DNA of 64,000 bases, from assembly GCF_040838345.1 (NCBI RefSeq), contig NZ_JBAKFF010000001.1, forward strand, positions 1,736,001 through 1,800,000. Reading direction: 5' to 3'. Origin of the DNA: Spiribacter sp. 1M189. Lineage in GTDB: Bacteria > Pseudomonadota > Gammaproteobacteria > Nitrococcales > Nitrococcaceae. Each line of letters begins with the position of its first letter. The stretch's first letter is position 1. The notes under the pieces were generated by a model, which was not told the DNA's origin, ran no database searches, and saw only the letters and a list, made by a program, of their open reading frames with translations. The position numbers and the translations under genes were made by a program. Positions 14,505 to 22,580 of this stretch are shown here, one piece after another.

Positions 14505-15248
14505 TCAGGACTTGCCGGCCGTGAAGCCGCCGTCCACCAGCAGATCGGCGCCGGTAATGAAGCTGGCCTCGTCGCTGAGCAGGAACACCGTCGCTGCCGC
14601 GATCTCCTCGGGCCGGCCCAGGCGTTTCATGGCATGAAACTGCTTCAGGCCTTCGATGGCCTCCTCATCCAGCACCTCAAGGATGGGCGTCTGGATATAG
14701 CCCGGGGAGATGCTGTTCACCCGGACGCCATCAAGGGCGGTCTCCACCGCCAGGGTCCGGGTGAAGTTGAGCACACCGCCCTTGGCCGCGCTGTAGGCGG
14801 GTGTCTGTGACTGGCCCAGGTGGCCCAGGATAGAGGCACAGTTGACGATACTGCCATGTCCCTGCTTCTGCATGATCTGCAGCGCCTGCCGGGCGACCTT
14901 GAAGACGCCGGTCAGATTGATGTCGATGACTTTCTGCCAGTCATCGTCACTGCACTCGGCGCTGGGCGTGATGGCCCCGATGCCGGCGTTGTTGAACACG
15001 CCATCGACACCACAGAAATCGGCAGTCGTCTGGAACAAGGCCTCGACGGCCTGCGTATCGGTGACATCCGTCTCCACGAACCGGGCCCGGTCGGCCCCCA
15101 GCTCCTTTGCCAGGGCCTCGCCCTGCTCGCGGTTCAGGTCGGCGATCACCGCACGGCCGCCTTCTTCGATGATCCGCCGCACGGTGGCCTCACCGATGCC
15201 GCTCGCACCGCCGGTGACGATGATTCCCTTGCCCTCGAGTCGCGTCAT
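14505..15248 (-). CDS. SDR-family NAD(P)-dependent oxidoreductase
   Basis: Classical short-chain dehydrogenase, 247 aa. The cofactor motif is TGGASGIG (12-19), with Asp37 after the second strand suggesting NAD preference. NNAG lies at 86-89, and the catalytic residues are Ser139, Tyr152 and Lys156 in YSAAK. The C-terminus has the usual GADLLVDGGF. The substrate cannot be told from sequence. It is the last gene of a reverse operon after the LOV and SRPBCC genes (11- and 19-base gaps), which suggests that its expression or activity belongs with a light-sensing or lipid/polyketide-like function. Confidence 0.92.
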   Translation of the reverse strand: MTRLEGKGIIVTGGASGIGEATVRRIIEEGGRAVIADLNREQGEALAKELGADRARFVETDVTDTQAVEALFQTTADFCGVDGVFNNAGIGAITPSAECSDDDWQKVIDINLTGVFKVARQALQIMQKQGHGSIVNCASILGHLGQSQTPAYSAAKGGVLNFTRTLAVETALDGVRVNSISPGYIQTPILEVLDEEAIEGLKQFHAMKRLGRPEEIAAATVFLLSDEASFITGADLLVDGGFTAGKS

Positions 15249-15259
15249 GCGGGTCTCCT

Positions 15260-15715
15260 TCAGCTGTCTGCGCTTCGATCCAGCAGCATGGCCATGCGCT
15301 CCGCCTCTTCGCGGGCCGTGACCAGCTTGCTGATGTCGTATTGGACGCCCAGGTAGTAGAGGAGTTTCCCGTGCTCGTCGCGCAGGGGCTGAATGGTCAA
15401 CTGATTATGGAAAAGCTCACCGGTTTTTCGGTAGTTGCGCAGCGTCACCTCGGTGCGTGAACCGCTCTGCAGGGCGTCGCGGATCGTCTGCAGACCGGGC
15501 TGGTCGCGATCATCGCCATGCAGAAAGCGGCAGTTGCGACCGATGATCTCGTCCTGGCTGTAACCCGTCATCTCGGTGAAGACCTGGTTCGCGAACACGA
15601 TCGGGTTATCGGGCTGGTCCGGGTCCGAAAGGGTGATCCCGTTCACACAGGTATCGAGGATCTGGGTCAGAACGCTGGGAATGATGCAGGGGTCTTTTTC
15701 TGGCTGGAATTCCAT
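15260..15715 (-). CDS. Short LOV-domain blue-light receptor
   Basis: A 151-residue protein that is essentially one LOV domain with short N- and C-terminal helices and no output domain. The photoactive cysteine is in GRNCRFLHG (Cys62). Flavin-contacting Asn94 (NYRKTGE), Asn104 (LFHNQL) and Gln125 (GVQYDI) are all present, so FMN-cysteinyl adduct formation is expected. The ATG at 15715 is preferred; a TTG 45 bases earlier would add a basic stretch overlapping the SRPBCC gene. Short LOV proteins usually act by dimer change or by binding a partner; the flanking SDR and SRPBCC proteins are candidates (inference). Confidence 0.93.
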   Translation of the reverse strand: MEFQPEKDPCIIPSVLTQILDTCVNGITLSDPDQPDNPIVFANQVFTEMTGYSQDEIIGRNCRFLHGDDRDQPGLQTIRDALQSGSRTEVTLRNYRKTGELFHNQLTIQPLRDEHGKLLYYLGVQYDISKLVTAREEAERMAMLLDRSADS

Positions 15716-15734
15716 AGGCTTGCCCTGTTGTGGC

Positions 15735-16187
15735 TCAATCTGCCGGGGTCTCGGTTTCAATCAGTATCTTCAGGTTTCCGGTGACACGCTCGACACCGCC
15801 CTGCACCGCATGTTGGATCAGTTTTTCGAAGGGTCGGAAGGCAAGGCCGAGCCGACCGAGCTCGAACGAGAACACCAGGCGCGTGCGTTGGGGCGACTGA
15901 GGCTGTAGACGGAACTCGATGCCGTACGGATCCTTCAGGCCTCGGAAGGCGACATAGTGCGGGCGTTCCAGGCTGACAACCTGGAAGTCGGTGGCGGTTC
16001 GCCGACCCTGGTCCACTCGCACCTGGCGGGCTTTCCAGCCGGGCGTGAGGGGCCCTTCGCTCAGAGGCTTGAGGCTTTTCACCTCCGGCGACCAGCGCGG
16101 GTAGTTGACGAGGAAGTCCTCCACCACGAAGGCAAAGATGGCTTCGGGCGGCCGCTCGATCATCACGGTGGATTCGGTGCTGATCAT
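15735..16187 (-). CDS. SRPBCC (START-like) ligand-binding protein
   Basis: A 150-residue helix-grip protein of the polyketide cyclase/dehydrase and lipid transport superfamily. It begins MISTESTVMIERPPEAIFAF and has the typical VEDFLVNYPRWSPEVKSL and a C-terminal long helix (PFEKLIQHAVQGGVERVTG). It has no obvious catalytic residues; the fold binds hydrophobic ligands. It is the first gene of the reverse operon with the LOV and SDR genes and diverges from the gene at 16322. Confidence 0.82.
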   Translation of the reverse strand: MISTESTVMIERPPEAIFAFVVEDFLVNYPRWSPEVKSLKPLSEGPLTPGWKARQVRVDQGRRTATDFQVVSLERPHYVAFRGLKDPYGIEFRLQPQSPQRTRLVFSFELGRLGLAFRPFEKLIQHAVQGGVERVTGNLKILIETETPAD

Positions 16188-16321
16188 GTTTCACTCGACA
16201 CTGGACACCCCTGGGCGTTATCCCGCACCTTAACCCCTGCGGGGTGGATACCGAAATAGCGGTGACTACCCCCGCGCTCCGCAACAGGCCGGTCCGCCCG
16301 GCCGAGAGGGAGGCCAAGACC

Positions 16322-16828
16322 ATGTCCTTTCACGGCGCCGATTCCATCCGTCATCCGGCGGGGCTTCTGCTGCTCGTCTGCGTACTGACCCTGTCGGTGG
16401 CAGGAGCGCAGGAAGGCCCCGCGGCGGACCGACTGCTTGAGCCCAGTCCCGAACGCTCGGCACGGGAAGTCATCACGATCCAGCTGGACGCACTCAGCGA
16501 TAACGATCAGCCCGAAACCAATGCGGGTATCGAACAGGTGTGGGCGTTTGCTCACCCCCGCAACCGCGTGATCACCGGCCCGCTGTCGCGCTTCACCCGC
16601 ATGCTCCGGGGGCCGGGTTACGGGATGCTCATCAATCACTTGAGTTATGAGATCACGGAGATCCGTCGGACCGGGCGGACGGCGGTCTACCAGGTCAAGG
16701 TCCTCTCGCGGGACGGCGGTTTCTATCGTTTCCGGTGGCGGCTCGAGAAGGCCGCCCAGCCGGGCGGCCCGGCGTGGATGACCACTCGGGTAACGCCGGC
16801 AGAACAGACCGGCGAGCAGCTCTCCTGA
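16322..16828 (+). CDS. Exported DUF4864-like protein
   Basis: A 168-residue protein with a signal-like hydrophobic segment (PAGLLLLVCVLTLSVAGA, about 13-30). The mature part starts near REVITIQLDALSDND and continues WAFAHPRNRVITGPLSRFTRMLRGPGYGML, a pattern like DUF4864 (an NTF2-like fold of unknown function). The start at 16322 follows GAGGGAGG. It diverges from the SRPBCC-LOV-SDR operon across 134 bases that contain a small dyad, ACCCC-TGC-GGGGT, at 16233-16245. Confidence 0.75.
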   Translation: MSFHGADSIRHPAGLLLLVCVLTLSVAGAQEGPAADRLLEPSPERSAREVITIQLDALSDNDQPETNAGIEQVWAFAHPRNRVITGPLSRFTRMLRGPGYGMLINHLSYEITEIRRTGRTAVYQVKVLSRDGGFYRFRWRLEKAAQPGGPAWMTTRVTPAEQTGEQLS

Positions 16829-16886
16829 GCGGGGTATGCCGCAGTCATCCGGACGCTGCCCGGGCGACTGCAGCGATGCGGCAGGC

Positions 16887-17309
16887 TTAAGCGAGCGTCG
16901 TGGTGACGTCGATGTTGCCCTGCGTGGCATACGAATACGGGCAGACGACGTGGGCCTTTTCCACCAGCTTTTCCGCCTCGGCCGATTCGACACCCGGGAG
17001 CTCCACAGACAGATCGACGCCAATGGCAAACCCCTGGCCGTCGTCGCGCTTGCCTAGCGACACGGTGGCGGTCACCTTGGTTTCGGCGGGCACCTTGATA
17101 CCCTCCTGGCCGCCCACGAACTGCATTGCCCCCAGGAAGCAGGCCGAATACCCGCAGGCGAAAAGCTGCTCGGGGTTTGTGCCCTCGCCACCCGGGCCGC
17201 CCAGCTCCTTCGGTGCGGTCAGTCTGACATCCAGCGAACCGTCTGCCGTCGCGGCATGGCCATCGCGGCCACCGGTTGCCGTTCCCGTGGTGGTATAGAG
17301 TACTTCCAT
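16887..17309 (-). CDS. ohr: Organic hydroperoxide resistance protein (Ohr/OsmC family)
   Basis: A 140-residue thiol peroxidase of the Ohr branch. The peroxidatic cysteine is in NPEQLFACGYSACFLGAM and the resolving cysteine in HVVCPYSYATQGN; both motifs are Ohr-like. The start at 17309 (MEVLYTTTG) has GAGGAG a few bases upstream; in-frame codons further upstream have no site. It is expected to reduce fatty-acid hydroperoxides in the cytoplasm using lipoylated proteins. No ohrR regulator is adjacent. Confidence 0.93.
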   Translation of the reverse strand: MEVLYTTTGTATGGRDGHAATADGSLDVRLTAPKELGGPGGEGTNPEQLFACGYSACFLGAMQFVGGQEGIKVPAETKVTATVSLGKRDDGQGFAIGVDLSVELPGVESAEAEKLVEKAHVVCPYSYATQGNIDVTTTLA

Positions 17310-17390
17310 CGTTCCGCTCCTCTTGCGTGACTGTTGCGCCTCACCATACACGGCGTTGGCCGCCGGCATCAGCCCTGCCATGATAGGGGT

Positions 17391-18563
17391 ATGAAACGTG
17401 GAACCCGACTCGTGCATTCGGCACGACCGCCCTATGCGGACGGACGTCGTCCGGTGAACCCGCCCCTGGTTCGGGCCTCCACCGTGGATTTTGAATCCAT
17501 GGCCGCCATGTCAGCGGCACAGCACCCTGGCATTGAGGGCGCGCAGTCTTTCACCTATGGCGTGCGCGGCACGCCCACCACGTTTGCTCTTGAGACACTG
17601 ATTACCGAACTCGAGAACGGCGATGGCACCAAGCTTTATAGCTCGGGGCTCGAGGCGATCGCGGCGGTGCTGCTCGCCTTCCTGCGCCCCGGCGATCATC
17701 TGCTGGTGGTGGACACCGTCTACTCGCCCGTACGCCAGCTACTGGAGCGTTTCCTGCGTGAGCGGGGCGTCCACTTCGATTTCTACAGCCCGCGCGAATC
17801 GGATCTCTCACGCCTGATCAAGCCGGCCACGCGCATGATCTATACCGAAACGCCGGGTTCGGTCACGATGGAGCTGCAGGACATCGCCGCCATCGCCGAG
17901 ACCGCGCGTCGCCATGGCGACATCCTTGTCGCCTGCGACAACACCTGGGCCTCGGGTTTCTGCTATCGGCCGCTGGATCACGGCGCCGATCTGTCCATCG
18001 TCGCGGGTACCAAGTACCTTGGCGGGCATTCCGACGTGCTGATGGGGTCCGTGACGGCGAGCGGGAACGCCTTCGAGACGCTGCACGAGACCAGCGTCCT
18101 GCTGGGCCTTGCCGTCTCCACCGATGATGCGGCGCTGGTGTTGCGCGGCGCCCGCACACTGCATATCCGCTATCCCGCCCATGCCCGTCGTGCCCTTGCC
18201 GTTGCCGAGTGGCTGGCGGATCGCGAGGAGGTGGCTGCCGTCCATTATCCACCCCTGCCGGAGAGTCCGGATCATGCCCTGTGGGCGTCACGGTTCGATG
18301 GGGCGGCAGGGCTTTTCAGCGTTGAGCTGACAACCGCCTGGCAGGATCGGGTGAGTGCCTTCGTGGATGGCCTGTCACTGTTCGGTCGCGGCGCCTCCTG
18401 GGGTGGCTTCGAGAGCCTTGCGCTACCCTGCAGTCTGAAAGGCAATCGCAGCGTGGATGACTGGAGTGGTCGCGGGCCGCTGGTGCGGCTGCAGATTGGC
18501 CTGGAGGATGCCGAGGATCTGATCGCTGACCTGGCGCAGGCACTGGACGGCGCCCGCGGCTGA
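17391..18563 (+). CDS. metC: Cystathionine beta-lyase
   Basis: PLP-dependent Cys/Met metabolism enzyme (fold type I), 390 aa. The PLP lysine is in SIVAGTKYLGGHSDVLMG. Other family residues are YGVRGTPT and SSGLEAIAAVLLAFLRPGDH near the cofactor phosphate, and CDNTWASGF with the aspartate that binds the pyridine nitrogen. The C-terminal SWGGFESLALPC is typical of MetC rather than MetB or MetZ. The start at 17391 follows AGGGG. It stands alone, convergent with the PAS gene downstream. Confidence 0.88.
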   Translation: MKRGTRLVHSARPPYADGRRPVNPPLVRASTVDFESMAAMSAAQHPGIEGAQSFTYGVRGTPTTFALETLITELENGDGTKLYSSGLEAIAAVLLAFLRPGDHLLVVDTVYSPVRQLLERFLRERGVHFDFYSPRESDLSRLIKPATRMIYTETPGSVTMELQDIAAIAETARRHGDILVACDNTWASGFCYRPLDHGADLSIVAGTKYLGGHSDVLMGSVTASGNAFETLHETSVLLGLAVSTDDAALVLRGARTLHIRYPAHARRALAVAEWLADREEVAAVHYPPLPESPDHALWASRFDGAAGLFSVELTTAWQDRVSAFVDGLSLFGRGASWGGFESLALPCSLKGNRSVDDWSGRGPLVRLQIGLEDAEDLIADLAQALDGARG

Positions 18564-18578
18564 GATCCGCCGAACCGC

Positions 18579-18977
18579 TCAGATGGCGCCGGTCACGTCG
18601 TGCTGGACCGCCACATAGTGGGTCGTTCGCCCGTCCTGACGGACCGGGATCACATTCCACTCGATAATGAACTCGTTGCCGTCCTTGCGGTAGTTCACCG
18701 TTTCGCCGTGGAAAATCTCCCCGCGACGGATCTGCTCGGCGAGACGCTGTAGCACGGCTCTTTCCGTGTTCGGCCCCTGCAGCATGCCCGGGCTCCGGCC
18801 CAGCACCTCGCTCGCCGCATAGCCGGTCATCTCCGTGAAGGCATCGTTGACGTAGATGATCGGTCCAGCGCCGCCATCCTCGGTGGCTTCCGTAATGGTG
18901 ATGGCATTGAACGAGTGATCGGCGGCTGTCCGGAACAGCGTGTTGCCGAGTGCCTCGTCGATGTCTTTGTCGTCCAT
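18579..18977 (-). CDS. LOV-like PAS protein without photoactive cysteine
   Basis: A single-domain PAS protein of 132 aa. It looks like LOV (NYRKDGNEF, VAVQHDV, NDAFTEMTGY). The adduct cysteine site GRNCRFLQG reads GRSPGMLQGP, with Pro63 in place of Cys, and the second flavin Asn is replaced (FIIEW). Gln125 and Asn95 remain. It may bind flavin or another ligand but cannot make the cysteinyl adduct. It has no output domain. It lies 3.3 kb from the canonical short LOV gene on the same strand. Confidence 0.85.
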   Translation of the reverse strand: MDDKDIDEALGNTLFRTAADHSFNAITITEATEDGGAGPIIYVNDAFTEMTGYAASEVLGRSPGMLQGPNTERAVLQRLAEQIRRGEIFHGETVNYRKDGNEFIIEWNVIPVRQDGRTTHYVAVQHDVTGAI

Positions 18978-19040
18978 GTGAGAATCCCTGCCTGCTGGCC
19001 AGTGACGGGTCCGATAACCTCCCAGCCCCGTCAGCCCCTG

Positions 19041-19844
19041 TCAATCACGCGATCCGCCCCCTTCGACGCGGGCTGCCGTGTTCAGCACGGCGAACAGGAT
19101 GGCCGCGACGCAGACGATGGTCGGGCCGGTGGGCGTATCCAGATTCCAGGATCCCCATAACCCCCCGAGTACCGAGATGATGCCAAGCCCCGCGGCGATG
19201 AGTGCCATCCGCTCTGGGGTGGCGCTGAATGGCCGTGCCGTGGCCGCCGGGATGATCAGCAGGGCGGCGATCAGCAGAACACCGACCACCTTGATGGCCA
19301 CCGCCACCACGATGGCCAGGGCCACCGTCAGAATGAGGCTCTCGCGCCGGGGGTCATAGCCCTCGGCATGGGCGAGCTCCTCGCTGACCGTCGCCAGCAG
19401 GAGGGGCTGCCAGCGCCACAGCGTGAGCCCCAGGACCAGGAGCGAACCGCTCCAGATGATCCCGAGGTCGGTGCGCCCTACCGCCAGGATGTCGCCGAAC
19501 AGATAGGCCATCAGGTCGATACGCACATCGGTCAGGAACGATACGGCCACCAGCCCGAAGGCGAGGGAGGAATGGGCCATGACGCCGAGCAGGGTGTCCA
19601 TGGCATAACCGCGATGACTCAGCAGGGTGACCGAGACGGCCATCAGCAGCGATACGGCGAGGACACCGGCGAACACGGACATCGACAGGGCGAGCGACAG
19701 CGCGACGCCAAGCACGGCGGCATGGGCAGTGGCCGCACCGAAGAAGGCCATTCGTCGCCAGACCACGAAGCAGCCGAGCGGCGCGGCGGCCACCACGACG
19801 CCCAGTCCGGCGAGCGCGGCGCGCACCATGAAGTCATCCAGCAT
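19041..19844 (-). CDS. znuB: Zinc ABC transporter permease
   Basis: ABC-3 family metal permease, 267 aa, with eight or so hydrophobic spans. The start MLDDFMVRAAL at 19844 lies inside the 3' end of znuC (11-base overlap), so translation is coupled. It contains AFFGAATAHAAVLGVALS and ALLIIPAATARPFS, regions typical of ZnuB. It works with ZnuC and ZnuA to import Zn2+. Confidence 0.94.
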   Translation of the reverse strand: MLDDFMVRAALAGLGVVVAAAPLGCFVVWRRMAFFGAATAHAAVLGVALSLALSMSVFAGVLAVSLLMAVSVTLLSHRGYAMDTLLGVMAHSSLAFGLVAVSFLTDVRIDLMAYLFGDILAVGRTDLGIIWSGSLLVLGLTLWRWQPLLLATVSEELAHAEGYDPRRESLILTVALAIVVAVAIKVVGVLLIAALLIIPAATARPFSATPERMALIAAGLGIISVLGGLWGSWNLDTPTGPTIVCVAAILFAVLNTAARVEGGGSRD

Positions 19845-20610
19845 GTTCGTCCTCCCGTTCGTGCTCGTGAGGATGCTTGTGGGGGTCATGCCGGAAGATG
19901 GCCAGTGCCTCCTCGTCGTCCGTGCCGAACAGGGCGCGATATTCGGGCGCCGCCGTGACCGCCTCCGGGTGACCCTGGCAGCAGATGTGATGGTTCAGGC
20001 AAATGACCCGATCGGCGGCGCGCATCACCACATGCAGGTCATGGCTGACCATCAGGATGCCGCAGCCGAGCTGGTCGCGGATTTCCTCGAGCTGTCGGTA
20101 GAAATCGGCGGTACCGGTCTGATCAAGGCCCTGTGAGGCCTCGTCGAGCATTAACAGACCCGGCTCGTCCATCAGCGCTCGGGCCATCAGTGCCCGCTGG
20201 AACTGGCCGCCGGAGAGCGCCGACATGGCCGCGTCGGCCCGACCGGGAATGCCCGCCCGTGCCAGCGCCTGATCAATCGCATGCCGGCTATGCCGCTGGG
20301 GCAGATTGAGGAAACGCCGGACGCTGAGCGGCAGGGTCGGGTCGATGTGCAGGCGCTGCGGGACATAACCGACCCGCAGCCCCGGCGCCCGACGGATTCG
20401 TCCGCTGTCGAGGGGCATGGCGCCGATCAGCGCACGCAGCAGCGTTGACTTGCCCGAGCCATTGGGGCCAACCACCGTCACGATCTCGCCTGCAGACAGG
20501 CTGAGCTCGATATTCTCGAGGATATGCCGGCCACCGATGTGGACATTCACACCGGCGGCTTCAATCAGTGGTTGCTGGGGATTCGCCATGATGGGGCTGG
20601 ACAGTGCCAT
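19834..20610 (-). CDS. znuC: Zinc ABC transporter ATP-binding protein
   Basis: ABC ATPase, up to 258 aa. Walker A is GPNGSGKST, the signature is LSGGQFQRALMARAL and Walker B is LLMLDEAS. The C-terminal tail is histidine-rich (HDPHKHPHEHERED), as seen in several ZnuC proteins, and may sense or buffer zinc. The start may be 20610 (MALSSP) or 20589 (MANPQQ); neither has a strong ribosome binding site. It diverges from znuA across the Zur box. Confidence 0.94.
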   Translation of the reverse strand: MALSSPIMANPQQPLIEAAGVNVHIGGRHILENIELSLSAGEIVTVVGPNGSGKSTLLRALIGAMPLDSGRIRRAPGLRVGYVPQRLHIDPTLPLSVRRFLNLPQRHSRHAIDQALARAGIPGRADAAMSALSGGQFQRALMARALMDEPGLLMLDEASQGLDQTGTADFYRQLEEIRDQLGCGILMVSHDLHVVMRAADRVICLNHHICCQGHPEAVTAAPEYRALFGTDDEEALAIFRHDPHKHPHEHEREDEHAG

Positions 20611-20641
20611 AGCCGGGGCTTCTCGGAAAGCGGATTAATGG

Positions 20642-20656
20642 TGTTATGGTATAACA
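20642..20656. promoter_or_regulatory. Zur box in the znuCB/znuA divergent region
   Basis: The perfect dyad TGTTAT-GGT-ATAACA matches the core of the gammaproteobacterial Zur operator (TGTTATANTATAACA) at all but one specified position. It lies 35 bases before znuA and 31 bases before znuC, so a single Zur dimer site could repress both transcripts when zinc is plentiful. Confidence 0.85.
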
Positions 20657-20691
20657 TTCCATTACCGATCGTCTTCCCCGGGAGGTTGCCC

Positions 20692-21735
20692 ATGCCTGAT
20701 CAACGTTTACCTGCGTCCGTCCGCCGCCTGCGACTGACCCTCACCTTCCTGCTCCTTGCCGTCGCGCTCCCCGCGGTGGCGGTACCGAATGTCGCCACCG
20801 ATGTCACGCCGGTGCATTCGCTGGTCAGCCAGGTCATGGAAGGCGTCGGCGAACCGCGGCTGGTGATCCAGCGCGGTGCCTCGCCGCACAGCTACGCGAT
20901 GCGACCGTCGGAGGCCGCTGCCCTGGAGAATGCCAACGTCGTTTTCTGGGTGGGCGAAGAACTCACACCCTGGCTGGGCCACGCGCTGGGCAATCTGGCG
21001 CCCGATGCCAGGCAAGTGGCGTTGCTGCACGCCGAGGGAACGCTACGGCACGCCTTCCGGGAGCGCGTGCTGACCGAGACGGCGGGTCATGAAAATCACG
21101 ACCATGCCGACGAGCATGGTCATGACGCCGAGGAACATGACACCCACGGCCATGACGATCATGCCGAGGAGGTCGATGATCATCATGGCCATGATCATGC
21201 GGGTCATGCCCATGGAGGCATCGATCCCCACGCCTGGCTCGATCCGGTCAATGCCCGCCGCTGGCTGGCCGTGATCGCCGAGACACTGGCCGAGGAGGAT
21301 CCGGCCAATGCGCCGATTTACCGCCGCAATGCCGAGGCGGGCCAGGCGGAGATCGACGCCCTCCTGGAGCATGTCCAGGGTGAGGTCTCACCGGTGCATG
21401 AGCAGGCCTTCATTGTTTTCCATGACGCCTATCAGTACTACGAGCGCCGTTTCGACATGAACACGGTGGGGGCCATCTCTCTGAGCGATGCCACCGACCC
21501 GAGCCCGGCGCACCTTGCCGAAATCCGCGAAATCGTCGGCGAATATGACGTGCAATGCGTCTTTGCCGAGCCGCAGTTCAATCCGGCGCTGGTCGACACG
21601 GTACTGGACGGGACATCGGCGCGCACCGGCGTTCTCGATCCCCTGGGCAGCGACATTGCCACCGGGCCGGATTTCTACCCGACGCTGATCCGGCAGCTCA
21701 CCGATCGGCTGGTGTCCTGCCTGGCGGGAAGTTGA
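20692..21735 (+). CDS. znuA: Zinc ABC transporter substrate-binding protein
   Basis: Periplasmic zinc-binding protein, 347 aa. The signal peptide covers about 1-30. Zn ligands of the family are visible as His42 (PVHSLV), His66 (SPHSYAM) and His180 (IDPHAWLDP). Between the second and third is a long His/Asp/Glu-rich loop (133-174) that captures zinc. The start at 20692 has GGAGGT 5 bases before it. It is probably co-regulated with znuCB through the shared Zur box. Confidence 0.95.
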   Translation: MPDQRLPASVRRLRLTLTFLLLAVALPAVAVPNVATDVTPVHSLVSQVMEGVGEPRLVIQRGASPHSYAMRPSEAAALENANVVFWVGEELTPWLGHALGNLAPDARQVALLHAEGTLRHAFRERVLTETAGHENHDHADEHGHDAEEHDTHGHDDHAEEVDDHHGHDHAGHAHGGIDPHAWLDPVNARRWLAVIAETLAEEDPANAPIYRRNAEAGQAEIDALLEHVQGEVSPVHEQAFIVFHDAYQYYERRFDMNTVGAISLSDATDPSPAHLAEIREIVGEYDVQCVFAEPQFNPALVDTVLDGTSARTGVLDPLGSDIATGPDFYPTLIRQLTDRLVSCLAGS

Positions 21736-21827
21736 CGGGACGATCGGGCCATCCACCGGCAATGGGGCAGGCGGAGCCGTGGGCAGCAAGGTAGAATGTC
21801 GCCCTGATACGCTCCGCTGGCCCGATC

Positions 21828-22580
21828 ATGCACATTGTTGCCTTACACAATCTCAAGGGTGGGGTCGGAAAGACCGCCGCCGCGGTGAATATCGCCGCCC
21901 AGGCCGCGGACGCCGGCGTCCCCACCCTGCTCTGGGATCTCGACGCCCAGGCGGCGGCGACCTGGTGCCTGGGCGGTAACGCCGGGCTTGCCCGGCCTCC
22001 CCGCAAGCTCTTCCGGCGCAAGGCACCGATCGGCCGCGAGGCGGTGAGAACGCAGTGGGACTATCTCGATCTGCTGCCCGCCGATGAATCCCTTCGACAT
22101 CTCGACGATCTGGTGGAGAAGGGCAAGGATGGCGGACGCCTGCTGCAGGGCCTCCTGCAGCCCTTTTCTGAAAACTATGGGCTGGTCGTGCTGGACTGCC
22201 CGCCGAGCTTCTCCCGCCTGGCCGAGGCCGTGGTCCGCAACGCGGACCGTGTGCTCTGCCCGCTCATCCCCGCGCCGCTCTCGCTCAATGCCTGGCGGCA
22301 GATGGCGGGTCACTTCGACCGCAAGCGCTATGGCCGCGATAAGCTGCGGCCTTTCCTGTCCATGGTGGATCGGCGCCGCCGCCTCCATCGGACCTGGGCC
22401 GAGGCGCCACCCACCACGCTGAGCGGCTGCCTGACAACCTGGATCCCCTATGCCACCGACGTCGAGCAGATGAGCGTCCGGCGTGCCCCGCTGGCCGCCT
22501 TTGCGCCCCGTTCGACGGCGGCGGATGCCTATCGCCGGCTGTGGACCGAACTTGCCGAGGACCTTGATACCCGCCCATGA
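21828..22580 (+). CDS. Orphan ParA-family ATPase
   Basis: A 250-residue deviant-Walker ATPase, starting MHIVALHNLKGGVGKTAAAV with the signature lysine of the ParA/MinD class. VVLDCPPSFSRLAEAVV is the switch II region. No ParB-like gene and no parS-like sites are nearby, so a role in chromosome or plasmid partition is not supported by context; orphan ParAs often position other cargo. It overlaps oxyR by 4 bases (ATGA), an unusual pairing. Its own specific function is not recognisable. Confidence 0.85.
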   Translation: MHIVALHNLKGGVGKTAAAVNIAAQAADAGVPTLLWDLDAQAAATWCLGGNAGLARPPRKLFRRKAPIGREAVRTQWDYLDLLPADESLRHLDDLVEKGKDGGRLLQGLLQPFSENYGLVVLDCPPSFSRLAEAVVRNADRVLCPLIPAPLSLNAWRQMAGHFDRKRYGRDKLRPFLSMVDRRRRLHRTWAEAPPTTLSGCLTTWIPYATDVEQMSVRRAPLAAFAPRSTAADAYRRLWTELAEDLDTRP

